64,000 nt of DNA. Source: Tsukamurella pulmonis (GTDB lineage: Bacteria > Actinomycetota > Actinomycetes > Mycobacteriales > Mycobacteriaceae). Location: contig NZ_FNLF01000002.1 in assembly GCF_900103175.1 (NCBI RefSeq), positions 3,858,136 to 3,922,135 on the forward strand, given 5' to 3'. Each line of letters opens with the position of its first letter. Within the stretch, counting starts at the first letter, position 1. Under the pieces are notes generated by a model. The model worked only from the letters and a program-made list of their open reading frames with translations, did not search any database and had not been told where the DNA came from. Position numbers and translations under genes: made by a program. Positions 23,158 to 30,622 of the stretch are shown here, one piece after another.

Positions 23158-23703
23158 ATGCTCGACTCCGGTGATCCGCCCTCCCGCGCGGCGTCCAAGC
23201 AGGCCTGGCGCACCTGGTTGCGCCGCCGTCGCGCGGCATTGAGCCCCGCCGAGCGTGCCGACGCGGGCGCCGCGCTGACCGCACTCGCAGCGAGCCTGGA
23301 CCTGGGCGAGGTGGCCGCGTACGTGCCGGTCGGGTCGGAACCCGCCCTGCGCCTGCACCGGCCGGTGCTGCTGCCGGTCACCCCCGCGGAGCCGGGCCCG
23401 CTGGACTGGGCCTGGTCCGGCGATCTCGCCCCCGGTCCCTTCGGGCTGCTCGAACCGGTGGGGCCGCGACTCGGGCAGGACGCGCTCGCCGGAGTGGACA
23501 CCGTGCTGCTACCCGCGCTGGGCGTCGCGCGCGACGGGGTGCGGATGGGTCGCGGCGCCGGCTACTACGACCGGTCGCTGCGCCCGGGTCCCCGCTTGAT
23601 CGCGGTCGTCTACGACCATGAGCTGGTCGATCACCTGCCGTCGGAGCCCACCGATGTGCCGGTGCACGGCGCCCTCACCCCGTCGGGGCTCGTGGAGTTC
23701 TGA
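23158..23703 (+). CDS. 5-formyltetrahydrofolate cyclo-ligase
   Basis: A 181-aa enzyme converting 5-formyl-THF to 5,10-methenyl-THF with ATP. Features seen are KQAWRTWLRRRRAALSPAER at the N-terminus (substrate/ATP binding), VAAYVPVGSEPALR, and the C-terminal signature VRMGRGAGYYDRSL at about 136-149. The ATG at 23158 follows GGGAG. It is divergent from galU, as in mycobacteria (Rv0992c beside galU). A hairpin terminator follows. Confidence 0.88.
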   Translation: MLDSGDPPSRAASKQAWRTWLRRRRAALSPAERADAGAALTALAASLDLGEVAAYVPVGSEPALRLHRPVLLPVTPAEPGPLDWAWSGDLAPGPFGLLEPVGPRLGQDALAGVDTVLLPALGVARDGVRMGRGAGYYDRSLRPGPRLIAVVYDHELVDHLPSEPTDVPVHGALTPSGLVEF

Positions 23704-23733
23704 GCGGCCGACGATTCCGCGGTGAATCGGCCT

Positions 23734-23755
23734 CCGAAGCCGAATCCGGCTTCGG
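23734..23755. terminator. Hairpin terminator after the cyclo-ligase gene
   Basis: A perfect 9-bp stem with loop AATC, 31 bases after the stop codon. A related CCGGAATCCGGCTTCGG string recurs inside the end of the next gene, near 24756. Confidence 0.6.
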
Positions 23756-23882
23756 ACCCGATCCCGTTGCGAATTCTCCGGCCACCGACGGTTATCCACA
23801 ACGAAGCGTACGAAACCTTTTTTCTCCACAGGCAGGCCCTCGGCGCCCGGTTCCGGCGGTCGCGTGGTCCGAGGATCACCTC

Positions 23883-24785
23883 ATGAACACGATCGAGATC
23901 ATCGAACGGATGGCGCGCGCCGACGGTGGAGTCGTCTCGCGTCGCGCACTGCTCCGCAACGGGGCCGACGCCGCGGAGATCGAGAAGCTGCGCAGCAGCG
24001 GGACGATCACCGGGATCAGGCCCGGCTGGTACGCGGTGTCCGCCGCGCGGCCCGTCGTCGTGGCCGCAGTCACGGCGGGTGCCGCGGTCACCTGCGTCTC
24101 GGCACTGTCGTTCCACTCGGGCGTGTGGCTCCCACCGGGCCGGGCCGCCACGCACCTGCGCTGGCCCCGGCACCTGGTGAAGCAGCGGACGCACCGGCGG
24201 TGCCGTGCCTTCAGAACGCTTCCGGCACCGATCCGCGCGGTCGACCCACTACCGCTCGCGCTGCTGTGCGCGGCGAACTGCCTACCCGACGAGGAGATGG
24301 TCGCGGTGCTCGACTCGGTGCTCCGCCGGGCCGATCCGATGTCGGTCGACGATCTGCAGGAGCTCTTCGCGGGTGCGCCGCAGCGGATCAGCCGGCTGCT
24401 CGGCCTGCTCGATCCGGCGGCCGAGTCCGGCACCGAGTCGATCACCCGCTACCGCCTGCACTGCCTCGGGATCAGAGTCCGATCACAGGTCCGGCTCCCG
24501 TGGGGCCGCGTGGACCTGCTGGTGGGCGACAAGCTGGTCATCGAGTGCGACTCCGAGGACTTCCACGGTGGAAGCAGGCGACGTGCCGATCTACGGCGCG
24601 ACCGGATCGCGGTCCGTGGGGACTACCGCGTGATGCGCATCGACTACCAGGACGTGATGTCGGACTGGGCGGCCGTGCGCGAGGACATCCTGGACATCGT
24701 GCGAACCGACCGGCACCTCGGCCGAACCCGGAGATTCGGCACTGAGATCGCCTCCGAGCCGGAATCCGGCTTCGGTGCCGCGTAG
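23883..24785 (+). CDS. AbiEi-like winged-helix protein with DUF559-type nuclease fold
   Basis: The N-terminus (IEIIERMARADGGVVSRRALLRNGADAAEIEKLRSSGTITGIRPGWYAV) is the winged helix seen in AbiEi-type antitoxin-like proteins. The C-terminus (GRVDLLVGDKLVIECDSEDFHGGSRRRADLRRDRIAVRGDYRVMRIDYQDVM) is the Vsr/DUF559 restriction-endonuclease-like fold, with D, E and H positions in place. Such fusions are widespread single genes in actinobacteria and have no visible toxin partner here. DNA-related function is inferred. The last residues (ASEPESGFGAA) are encoded by a sequence resembling the upstream terminator and may be an extension. Confidence 0.7.
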   Translation: MNTIEIIERMARADGGVVSRRALLRNGADAAEIEKLRSSGTITGIRPGWYAVSAARPVVVAAVTAGAAVTCVSALSFHSGVWLPPGRAATHLRWPRHLVKQRTHRRCRAFRTLPAPIRAVDPLPLALLCAANCLPDEEMVAVLDSVLRRADPMSVDDLQELFAGAPQRISRLLGLLDPAAESGTESITRYRLHCLGIRVRSQVRLPWGRVDLLVGDKLVIECDSEDFHGGSRRRADLRRDRIAVRGDYRVMRIDYQDVMSDWAAVREDILDIVRTDRHLGRTRRFGTEIASEPESGFGAA

Positions 24786-24803
24786 AACGCGGAATCTCCG
24801 GAT

Positions 24804-25376
24804 CTACACGAGCAGGCGGGCGACGTACTTCTCGCCGTAGGCGCGCAGGGCGGCGGAATCGCTGACGTCCAGGCCGGTGGGTGAGTTCGACAGCAACGAG
24901 CCGGTGATCCGCAGCATGAGGTCGGTCACCGAGCACAGCTCGGCGTAGTCCTGCTCGGCGCCGGAGTTGCGCAGGCGGATCACGATGCCCTGGATGAGCA
25001 GGTCCCACACGCCGCGCGGGATGCGCAGGAAGTACTCGGGCTCGGCGGCCAGCACCTTCGAGACGGCCATGTTCGCCTCGGCCTGCTCGATGCTCAACAC
25101 GAACACCTCGACCAGCGTCTGCTGCGGCGTGTACCCGACGATCGTCTTATCGAGCTTGCGGCGCAGCGTGCGGATCTCGATGGCCACGACGCGGGCGATC
25201 AGCTGATCGCGGTTGGGGAAGATCCGGTACAGGGTGCTGCGGGAGACGTGCGCCTGCTTGGCGACCTGGTCCATGCTGACGCCGGGGATGCCGTTCGCGG
25301 CGATCACCTCGCGGGCCGCGTCCACGATCCGCCGAGCCGGCGACGGCGTGCGCGGTAGATCGGTCATGACCGCCAT
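24804..25376 (-). CDS. TetR-family transcriptional regulator
   Basis: A 190-aa regulator with the TetR helix-turn-helix at about 17-60 (RRIVDAAREVIAANGIPGVSMDQVAKQAHVSRSTLYRIFPNRDQLIARV). The C-terminal ligand-binding part is helical and unassigned. The start is ATG 25376 or 25367. It is divergent from the FmdB/Ruc-like gene with a CIRCE site between them; its own target is unknown. Confidence 0.85.
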   Translation of the reverse strand: MAVMTDLPRTPSPARRIVDAAREVIAANGIPGVSMDQVAKQAHVSRSTLYRIFPNRDQLIARVVAIEIRTLRRKLDKTIVGYTPQQTLVEVFVLSIEQAEANMAVSKVLAAEPEYFLRIPRGVWDLLIQGIVIRLRNSGAEQDYAELCSVTDLMLRITGSLLSNSPTGLDVSDSAALRAYGEKYVARLLV

Positions 25377-25393
25377 CGTATCCGCTCACATCC

Positions 25394-25420
25394 TTGGCAC
25401 TCGAATCAACGGAGTGCTAA
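25394..25420. promoter_or_regulatory. CIRCE element (HrcA operator)
   Basis: TTGGCACTC-N9-GAGTGCTAA differs by one base from the CIRCE consensus TTAGCACTC-N9-GAGTGCTAA. It lies 21 bases before the FmdB/Ruc start, so HrcA should repress that gene and release it on heat or unfolding stress. Confidence 0.88.
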
Positions 25421-25441
25421 ATCGAGGGGTAGAATCAGCAG

Positions 25442-25699
25442 GTGCCTACCTATTCGTATCAGTGCAAGGAGTGCGGCGAGGCCTTCGACGCCCAGCAGTC
25501 GTTCTCCGACGATCCGCTCACCGTGTGCCCCAACTGCGGTGGCCCGCTGCGCAAGCTCTTCAACTCCGTCGGCGTCGTCTTCAAGGGCAGCGGCTTCTAC
25601 CGCACCGATTCCCGCAGCTCGAAGGCCGATACGACCGCCAAGTCGGAGACCAAGAGTTCCTCGGACACCGCCGCGAAGGTGGACAAAGCGACCTCCTAG
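25442..25699 (+). CDS. FmdB-type zinc-ribbon protein, Ruc-like chaperone
   Basis: An 85-aa protein with the FmdB ribbon MPTYSYQCKECGEAFDAQQSF ... TVCPNCGGPLRKLF (Cys8, Cys11, Cys29, Cys32) and a disordered Ser/Lys/Thr-rich tail. The M. tuberculosis counterpart in this gene neighbourhood, Rv0991c (Ruc), is a redox-regulated protein that binds unfolded proteins when its cysteines are oxidised. The CIRCE site upstream supports a stress role here too. GTG start at 25442 with GAGGGG upstream. Confidence 0.85.
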   Translation: MPTYSYQCKECGEAFDAQQSFSDDPLTVCPNCGGPLRKLFNSVGVVFKGSGFYRTDSRSSKADTTAKSETKSSSDTAAKVDKATS

Positions 25700-25709
25700 A
25701 GTCGACGCC

Positions 25710-26513
25710 ATGACGCACGTTTTCGATGAGGCGGCGGCCCTCGAGCCGATCGACGGTGGTTTCCGCGCCCACACGCACCCGGCCTACAACAACATGGTCG
25801 GCCCGTTCGGCGGGATCACCGCCGCGACGGTGGTCGCCGCACTCCAGGCGCATCCGGAGGCGCAGGGCCACCCGCTGAGCCTGACGATCAACTACGCCGC
25901 GCCCATCGGCAACGGCCCGTGGGACATCGCGATCACGGTGCTGCGCACCAACCGCACCAATCAGCACTTCACCTTCCTGATCGATCAGGGCGACGGTGCC
26001 GTCGCCTCGGGGACCGCGGTGTTCGGCACCCGTCGCGACACCTGGGGCGCGACGGAGATCGCCTTCCCGCAGGTCGGCGCTCCGGAGGATTACCCCGAGG
26101 TCCCCTTCCCCGAGTTCATCGAGTGGGCGAAGAACTACGAGACCCGGTTCATCGAGGGCAGCCTGGACATCGAGGGCGAGCAGGACTCGTCGGTGAGCAC
26201 GCTGTGGCTGCGCGACAAGCCGGCCCGCCCGCTGGACTACCCGGCGCTGGCGTCGATCACCGATGCCTTCTTCCCCCGCGTCTTCCTGCGCCGCGGCACC
26301 TACCTGCCCGCCGGGACGATCTCGCTGACCACCTACTTCCACGCGAGCCCCACGGAACTCGCCGAGCAGGGCGACGACTACCTCCTCGGCCAGGCCCGCG
26401 GCGCCCGCTTCGGGCACGGGCACTTCGACCAGTACGCGCAGGTCTGGGGCCGGAACGGCGCGCTGTTGGCGACCACGCACCAGATCGTCTACTACAAGGA
26501 TCCGAAGGCCTGA
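25710..26513 (+). CDS. Acyl-CoA thioesterase family protein (double hotdog)
   Basis: A 267-aa protein of the TesB-like/4HBT_3 type: YNNMVGPFGGITAATVVAALQ in the first hotdog, SLTINYAAPI, then a second half with FFPRVFLRRGTYLPAGTISLTTYFHAS and a closing FDQYAQVWGRNGALLATTHQIVYY. Such enzymes hydrolyse acyl-CoA to free acid and CoA; the chain length is not predictable. It begins 10 bases after the FmdB/Ruc stop, so it is likely cotranscribed and CIRCE-controlled. Confidence 0.75.
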   Translation: MTHVFDEAAALEPIDGGFRAHTHPAYNNMVGPFGGITAATVVAALQAHPEAQGHPLSLTINYAAPIGNGPWDIAITVLRTNRTNQHFTFLIDQGDGAVASGTAVFGTRRDTWGATEIAFPQVGAPEDYPEVPFPEFIEWAKNYETRFIEGSLDIEGEQDSSVSTLWLRDKPARPLDYPALASITDAFFPRVFLRRGTYLPAGTISLTTYFHASPTELAEQGDDYLLGQARGARFGHGHFDQYAQVWGRNGALLATTHQIVYYKDPKA

Positions 26514-26601
26514 TCGGCCGCTTCCTCCACAGGTTCGGGGTTATCCACAGGTGCCCTCACGCCGGGCGTTTCCCGACGGTCCGCCGTCGTAGCGTGCGGG
26601 C

Positions 26602-27234
26602 ATGGACTCCTTGCAACCGACCGGGGCGGAACGGATCCGGGCCGCGCTGCGGCCGGGGTGGGCCCGCACGCTGACGGCGCGCCGGGCCGCCGCCGCGGCG
26701 CTGGCCCTCCTCGCGCTCGTCGTGGCTCTCACCAGCCGGCCGAGCGGGCCACAGGCGCAGGTCCTCGTGGCCGCGCGCGAACTGGGGCCGGGCGGCAAGC
26801 TCACCGCCGAGGACGTCGCGGTGCGCACCGTCCCGGCGGAGCTGGCGCCGCAGGACGCCCTCGACGCGGCCGACGACGCCGTCGGCAGATCGGTGACGGG
26901 CCCCGTCGGCGCCGGCGAGATCCTCACGGGGCGGCGGGTTCTCACCGACCGCACGGCCGGGCAGATCCGGCCGGGCGCGCGCCTGGTCCCCGTCTCACTG
27001 CAGGATTCGGCCACGATGGACCTGCTGCGACCGGGCGATGTGGTGGACGTGGTGGCGCAGCGCAAGGACGATGCGCCCGCGGTCCTGGCCCGCTCGGCGA
27101 CGGTGGCCGTGGCGCCGGCGGCGCAGGCCGGCCGGCAGCAGGCCCGCACCGCGATGCTGGCGATGTCCGAGTCCGAGGCGCACGCGGTGGCGGCCGCGGC
27201 GCTCAGTTCCCCTCTCTCGGTGGTGTTCCGGTGA
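26602..27234 (+). CDS. SAF-domain membrane protein, CpaB-like
   Basis: A 210-aa protein with one N-terminal transmembrane helix (about 28-46, AAAALALLALVVALTS) and an exported SAF domain: VLVAARELGPGGKLTAEDVAVRTVPAELAP, then GEILTGRRVLTDR and RLVPVSLQDSATMDLLRPGDVVDVVAQ. SAF domains of this layout occur in Flp-pilus protein CpaB and its orphan actinobacterial relatives. No other pilus genes are nearby, so the role is open. It is convergent with the prsW-like gene, only two bases away. Confidence 0.7.
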   Translation: MDSLQPTGAERIRAALRPGWARTLTARRAAAAALALLALVVALTSRPSGPQAQVLVAARELGPGGKLTAEDVAVRTVPAELAPQDALDAADDAVGRSVTGPVGAGEILTGRRVLTDRTAGQIRPGARLVPVSLQDSATMDLLRPGDVVDVVAQRKDDAPAVLARSATVAVAPAAQAGRQQARTAMLAMSESEAHAVAAAALSSPLSVVFR

Positions 27235-27236
27235 GC

Positions 27237-28235
27237 TCAGCCCACGCGGTCGGTGAGCTCGCGGATCAGCCACGTCTGGCGTTGCCGCGCGACCTGGGCT
27301 GCGGCGGGCCCGTAGTAGTAGCGCAGGTACTCCTCGCCCGCGCGGCGCTGGGCGCGGGTGGGCAGGGTTGCCAGCTCCGCGGGAGGGGCGAGCTTCGCCG
27401 CCTCCGGCGTGCGGATGGCGCCCTGCAGCCACCGCCGTTGCTCGACGATCATCCACCACCAGGCGAGGCCGAGCAGCGTCACCGTGACGGCGCACTTGAG
27501 CACGATGAGCCCGAAGACGACGAGCGGGTTCTCGCCGCTGGGCGCGTTCCACCAGAAGTGCATCAGGTACGACAGCGCCACGGCCACCGCGGCCAGCGCC
27601 GGACGCCTGCGCAGCAGCGCGAGCCCCAGCGCGAAGAAGGCGGTGTAGACCCAGTGCGACTGGAAACCGAAGAGCGCGCGCAGCAGCGTCACGGTGAGCG
27701 CGCCCCGGGCATCGGACTGGGCGTCGCGCAGCGCGAAAGTGATCGCGTAGGACAGGTTCTCGACCACCTGGAAGCCGAGGCCGGCGAACGCGCCGACGGC
27801 GAAGATCTGCAGGGGGCGGTGCAGCCGGTCGCGGAAGATCACCAGCAGCAGGGCGACGCCGGCGCCCTTGATCGTCTCCTCGTCCAGCGGCCCGATCAGG
27901 GCGGCGCCCCAGACGGTGGCGCCGGGGTCGTCGAGGACGTCGCTCACGGCGTCGGAGGCGAAGCCGTTGACCTGCAGGGCGAGCCCGCACGCGCCGATCG
28001 CGCCCCAGGCGAAGGCGAGCGCCCAGGCGCTGCGCACCTGCGCGTGCGAGCGGTCCAGCGCCCAGATGATCACCGCGATCAGTGCCGCCGCGATCACGAT
28101 GATGGGTGCGGCCACGGCGAGGGCCGCGCCGGAGTCGGCGAGCCGGGGCACGAGGTCGCGCGCGAGCACGTACCCGCCGCACAGCAGCCCTGCCACGAAC
28201 ACCCAGAAGGAGATCGTCGTCGTCCGTGCGCGCAT
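27237..28235 (-). CDS. PrsW-type intramembrane metalloprotease
   Basis: I set the start at ATG 28235 (MRARTTTISFWVF), giving 332 aa with about nine transmembrane helices. The PrsW family motifs are present: PLDEETIKG (E-E-x-x-K), GFQVVENLSY (E-N) and MHFWWNA (His), which form the metal site in the membrane. PrsW in Bacillus cleaves an anti-sigma factor; the substrate here is unknown. The start overlaps the upstream gene's stop by one base (TGATG), so the exported neighbour could be linked to its function. Confidence 0.82.
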   Translation of the reverse strand: MRARTTTISFWVFVAGLLCGGYVLARDLVPRLADSGAALAVAAPIIVIAAALIAVIIWALDRSHAQVRSAWALAFAWGAIGACGLALQVNGFASDAVSDVLDDPGATVWGAALIGPLDEETIKGAGVALLLVIFRDRLHRPLQIFAVGAFAGLGFQVVENLSYAITFALRDAQSDARGALTVTLLRALFGFQSHWVYTAFFALGLALLRRRPALAAVAVALSYLMHFWWNAPSGENPLVVFGLIVLKCAVTVTLLGLAWWWMIVEQRRWLQGAIRTPEAAKLAPPAELATLPTRAQRRAGEEYLRYYYGPAAAQVARQRQTWLIRELTDRVG

Positions 28236-28759
28236 CAGACCTCCCGCATGCTCTGCACGAGCGCGGGCACGTCGGGTGCGGCACCGTCGGGGCCGCGCAG
28301 CGTGAGCACGGTGACCAACAGCGTGTCCCTGCCGACGACCGCGCACTCCCCCGCCCGGCCCCCGCCGGAGGCGGTGCAGCTGCGGCCGCTGAACTGCGCA
28401 CCGCGGATCTCCCCGGTGAAGCGGGCCTCGACGCCGCCCACCTCGAACTCGCGCAGCCGGCGCGGGGCGGCCGAATCGAAATCGGTCATCCCGGTCGTCA
28501 GCCGCACGGACAAGGAGCTGCCGCTGGGATGGACGAACCGGGTGACATCGGCCCGGCCGGACGGCACCTTCTCCCACCCCGTCGGCGCGCGGAATTCGAC
28601 GCCCTGGTACGGATTCCCGACACGATAGGCGGAGTCGCTCACGGGGGTGTGCGGCGTGGGCACGGCGCGTTCGATCCCGAACCAACCGGCGGCCAGGCCG
28701 CCGACGGCGAAGATCACACCGGCCGAAACGCCCGCGTCCACTGCGCGGATTCGGTTCAT
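28235..28759 (-). CDS. Exported hypothetical protein, partner of PrsW
   Basis: The ATG at 28759 gives 174 aa with an N-terminal membrane anchor or signal (IRAVDAGVSAGVIFAVGGLAAGWFGIE). A secreted beta-rich domain follows (GVEFRAPTGWEKVP ... SLSVRLTTGMTDFD), containing two cysteines (ASGG-region Cys and GECAVV). It is translationally coupled to the prsW-like gene. No family name can be given; it may be a substrate or accessory of the protease. Confidence 0.55.
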   Translation of the reverse strand: MNRIRAVDAGVSAGVIFAVGGLAAGWFGIERAVPTPHTPVSDSAYRVGNPYQGVEFRAPTGWEKVPSGRADVTRFVHPSGSSLSVRLTTGMTDFDSAAPRRLREFEVGGVEARFTGEIRGAQFSGRSCTASGGGRAGECAVVGRDTLLVTVLTLRGPDGAAPDVPALVQSMREV

Positions 28760-28827
28760 ACGGCTAGCATAAGTCCGAAATTGCCACACGCGTCACTGGC
28801 GTTACAACCTCACGAAGGACGACCAAC

Positions 28828-29280
28828 ATGCTCAAGGGATTCAAGGACTTCCTCCTCAAGGGCAACGTGCTCGACCTCGCGGTCGCCGTTGTCGTCGGTG
28901 CCGCGTTCACCGCGATCGTCACCGCATTCACGGACAACATCGTCGAGCCGCTCATCGCGTCGATCGGCGGCGGCCAGGACATCCAGGGCCTCGCCTGGCA
29001 GATCGTGGACGGCAACGACAAGACCATCGTCGACTTCGGCGCCGTGATCTCAGCGGCCATCAACTTCGTGCTGGTCGCGGCGGTCGTCTACTTCGTGCTG
29101 ATCCTCCCGTACGAGACCCTCAAGAAGCGCGCCAGCGGCCCGGCCACCGAGGACGAGGTGGACGTGCTCGTCGAGATCCGCGACCTGCTCGCCGCGCAGG
29201 CCTCGCAGCCGCAGGGCGGCGCGCACTCGGCATTGCCGCCGACGGGCCAGTTCCCCTCGCAGAAGCCGCAGCAGCCCTGA
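28828..29280 (+). CDS. mscL: Large-conductance mechanosensitive channel
   Basis: A 150-aa MscL: MLKGFKDFLLKGNVLDLAVAVVVGAAFTAIVTAFTDNIVEPLIA forms the N-terminal helix and first transmembrane segment, and INFVLVAAVVYFVLILPYETLKK the second. A C-terminal cytoplasmic bundle and a Pro/Gln tail follow. It opens on membrane tension during osmotic downshock. It lies in the same neighbourhood as mprAB-pepD-moaB, as in mycobacteria. Confidence 0.93.
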   Translation: MLKGFKDFLLKGNVLDLAVAVVVGAAFTAIVTAFTDNIVEPLIASIGGGQDIQGLAWQIVDGNDKTIVDFGAVISAAINFVLVAAVVYFVLILPYETLKKRASGPATEDEVDVLVEIRDLLAAQASQPQGGAHSALPPTGQFPSQKPQQP

Positions 29281-29296
29281 TCCGAGCTCCCCACGG

Positions 29297-29335
29297 CGAA
29301 AGCCGGCCTCCCCCGCACGGGGAGGCCGGCTTTCG
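29297..29335. terminator. Bidirectional terminator between mscL and the first porin gene
   Basis: A 17-bp stem (CGAAAGCCGGCCTCCCC with its complement) and a 5-nt loop, followed by T-rich ends on both sides. It serves two convergent genes. Confidence 0.8.
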
Positions 29336-29366
29336 CTTCCAGGTCTGACGATGCGGTCGACTCGCC

Positions 29367-30065
29367 TCAGCCGAGCGAGAAGCGGTCGCCCCAGAGGATC
29401 ACGGTACCCTTCCCGTTGCCGACCTGCGCCTTAGCGATGACATACAGGCGGGCCTGCGCATACCCGGCGCAGCCGTCGACACCGATCGTCTGGTCGCTGT
29501 AGGTGAAGCTGCCGCTCGAGCCCGTGAAGTCGAAGCTTGTAGACGGGGCGTACCAGTCGGGCGCGACCTCGTCGCCCGGCGTGGGCCAGGTCGCACGGTC
29601 GTAGGTTAGCGACTGCGTGCCGATCGAGCCTGCCGCGAGCTTGATCGAACCACCAGTGGTGCCCGAGACCGACGGCGTGATTCCGCCACCAGCGCCGACG
29701 GTGGCCCCGGACTCGACACCGGCTCCGAGATCCAGGCTCGCGTCACCCACGTCGACCTGGCAGCCGACCGCGTAGCCGGCCTCGATCGAGCCGCCGTCCG
29801 CATCCGCACCCGAAACCTTGATGCTCACCGTTCCCGACACCCACGCGTTCCGGGTGGTGGGCAAGGCGACCATGCCGGGCGACAGCTTGGCTCGCTGCCC
29901 TTTGACCGTGATAGTGATCGTGCCGGAACCAGCCTTAACCGACTGCGAGGCGTCCCGCAACGGGATCACGGTATCGGCGCCCGCGGTGGCGGGAGCGAGC
30001 AGCGCGACGGTCACAGCGCCAGCAGCGGCGAACGCCGCCGCGGAAATAGAGATTCTCAGGGTCAT
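29367..30065 (-). CDS. MspA-family outer-membrane porin, paralogue 1
   Basis: A 232-aa exported protein: signal peptide (ISISAAAFAAAGAVTVALLAPATAGA), then ADTVIPL and the MspA core LSPGMVALPTTRNAWVSGTVSIKVSG, EAGYAVGCQVDVG, IKLAAGSIGTQSLTYDRATWP, and an end VDGCAGYAQARLYV ... DRFSLG. MspA proteins form octameric goblet-shaped pores in the mycolic-acid outer membrane. Two cysteines (in VGC and DGC) are placed to pair. It is closest to the paralogue at 32104 and clearly the same subfamily. Confidence 0.88.
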   Translation of the reverse strand: MTLRISISAAAFAAAGAVTVALLAPATAGADTVIPLRDASQSVKAGSGTITITVKGQRAKLSPGMVALPTTRNAWVSGTVSIKVSGADADGGSIEAGYAVGCQVDVGDASLDLGAGVESGATVGAGGGITPSVSGTTGGSIKLAAGSIGTQSLTYDRATWPTPGDEVAPDWYAPSTSFDFTGSSGSFTYSDQTIGVDGCAGYAQARLYVIAKAQVGNGKGTVILWGDRFSLG

Positions 30066-30162
30066 GTACCCAGTCCTTTCAATACGCCGACTGTGCTTCG
30101 TCGACGATTGAGAGGGAAGCTATCAGCCGGAAACCGCCCAAAACACCCATGGAAACGCTGAG

Positions 30163-30519
30163 TTAACACTGACGAGAAGCTGTAACAGAATAGGCACTTT
30201 CTGAGGCGCCCCGAAGGGTTTCAGAGCGCAAATCAGAATCTCGGTTCGCGTCATCACCGGCGCCGGCGCCCAAACCGCGATCTGTCGCATCGGGTTCGGC
30301 GTCATCGCTCGGCGTAGCGCCCTTCGACGGCTTCGGCGAGAGATCGATGCCGAACACGTCGACCTTGGCCGACGTCCCGGTCGCCACGCTCTGCTGCGTA
30401 CCGCCCGGCTTCGAGGAGGTCGTCTGCTCACCGGTCGGCGTGGCGGCCTGCTCGACACCTGCGGCTGTGGTCGGAACCTTCGCGCCCTCGAGCCGGTGGT
30501 CCGACACGAACGCCTGCAC
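30163..30519 (-). CDS. Ser/Thr/Pro-rich hypothetical protein, possible gene remnant
   Basis: An open frame of 118 aa from GTG 30519, without a good ribosome site and with an in-frame stop just upstream. Composition (TTAAGVEQAATPTGEQTTSSKPGGTQQ, then PKPSKGATPSDDAEPDATDRG) resembles the C-terminal tail of the secreted repeat protein at 30623-31957, which also contains ATGEQ and SKP elements. It may be a detached tail of a former paralogue. Low certainty that it is expressed. Confidence 0.35.
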   Translation of the reverse strand: MQAFVSDHRLEGAKVPTTAAGVEQAATPTGEQTTSSKPGGTQQSVATGTSAKVDVFGIDLSPKPSKGATPSDDAEPDATDRGLGAGAGDDANRDSDLRSETLRGASESAYSVTASRQC

Positions 30520-30564
30520 AACTCAGTATCTGCAAACGCGGAGGCCGCGATGATGCAGAAAAGC

Positions 30565-30601
30565 GCATCGCACGCCCCGGCGAGGCCGGGACGCGCGATG
30601 C
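30565..30601. terminator. Imperfect hairpin terminator of the secreted repeat protein gene
   Basis: A stem of about 17 bp with one or two mismatches (GCATCG...CGATGC ends), followed on the minus strand by GCTTTTC, 22 bases after the stop of the gene at 30623. Confidence 0.6.
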
Positions 30602-30622
30602 ATGATGGTGGAGAGGACCGCC

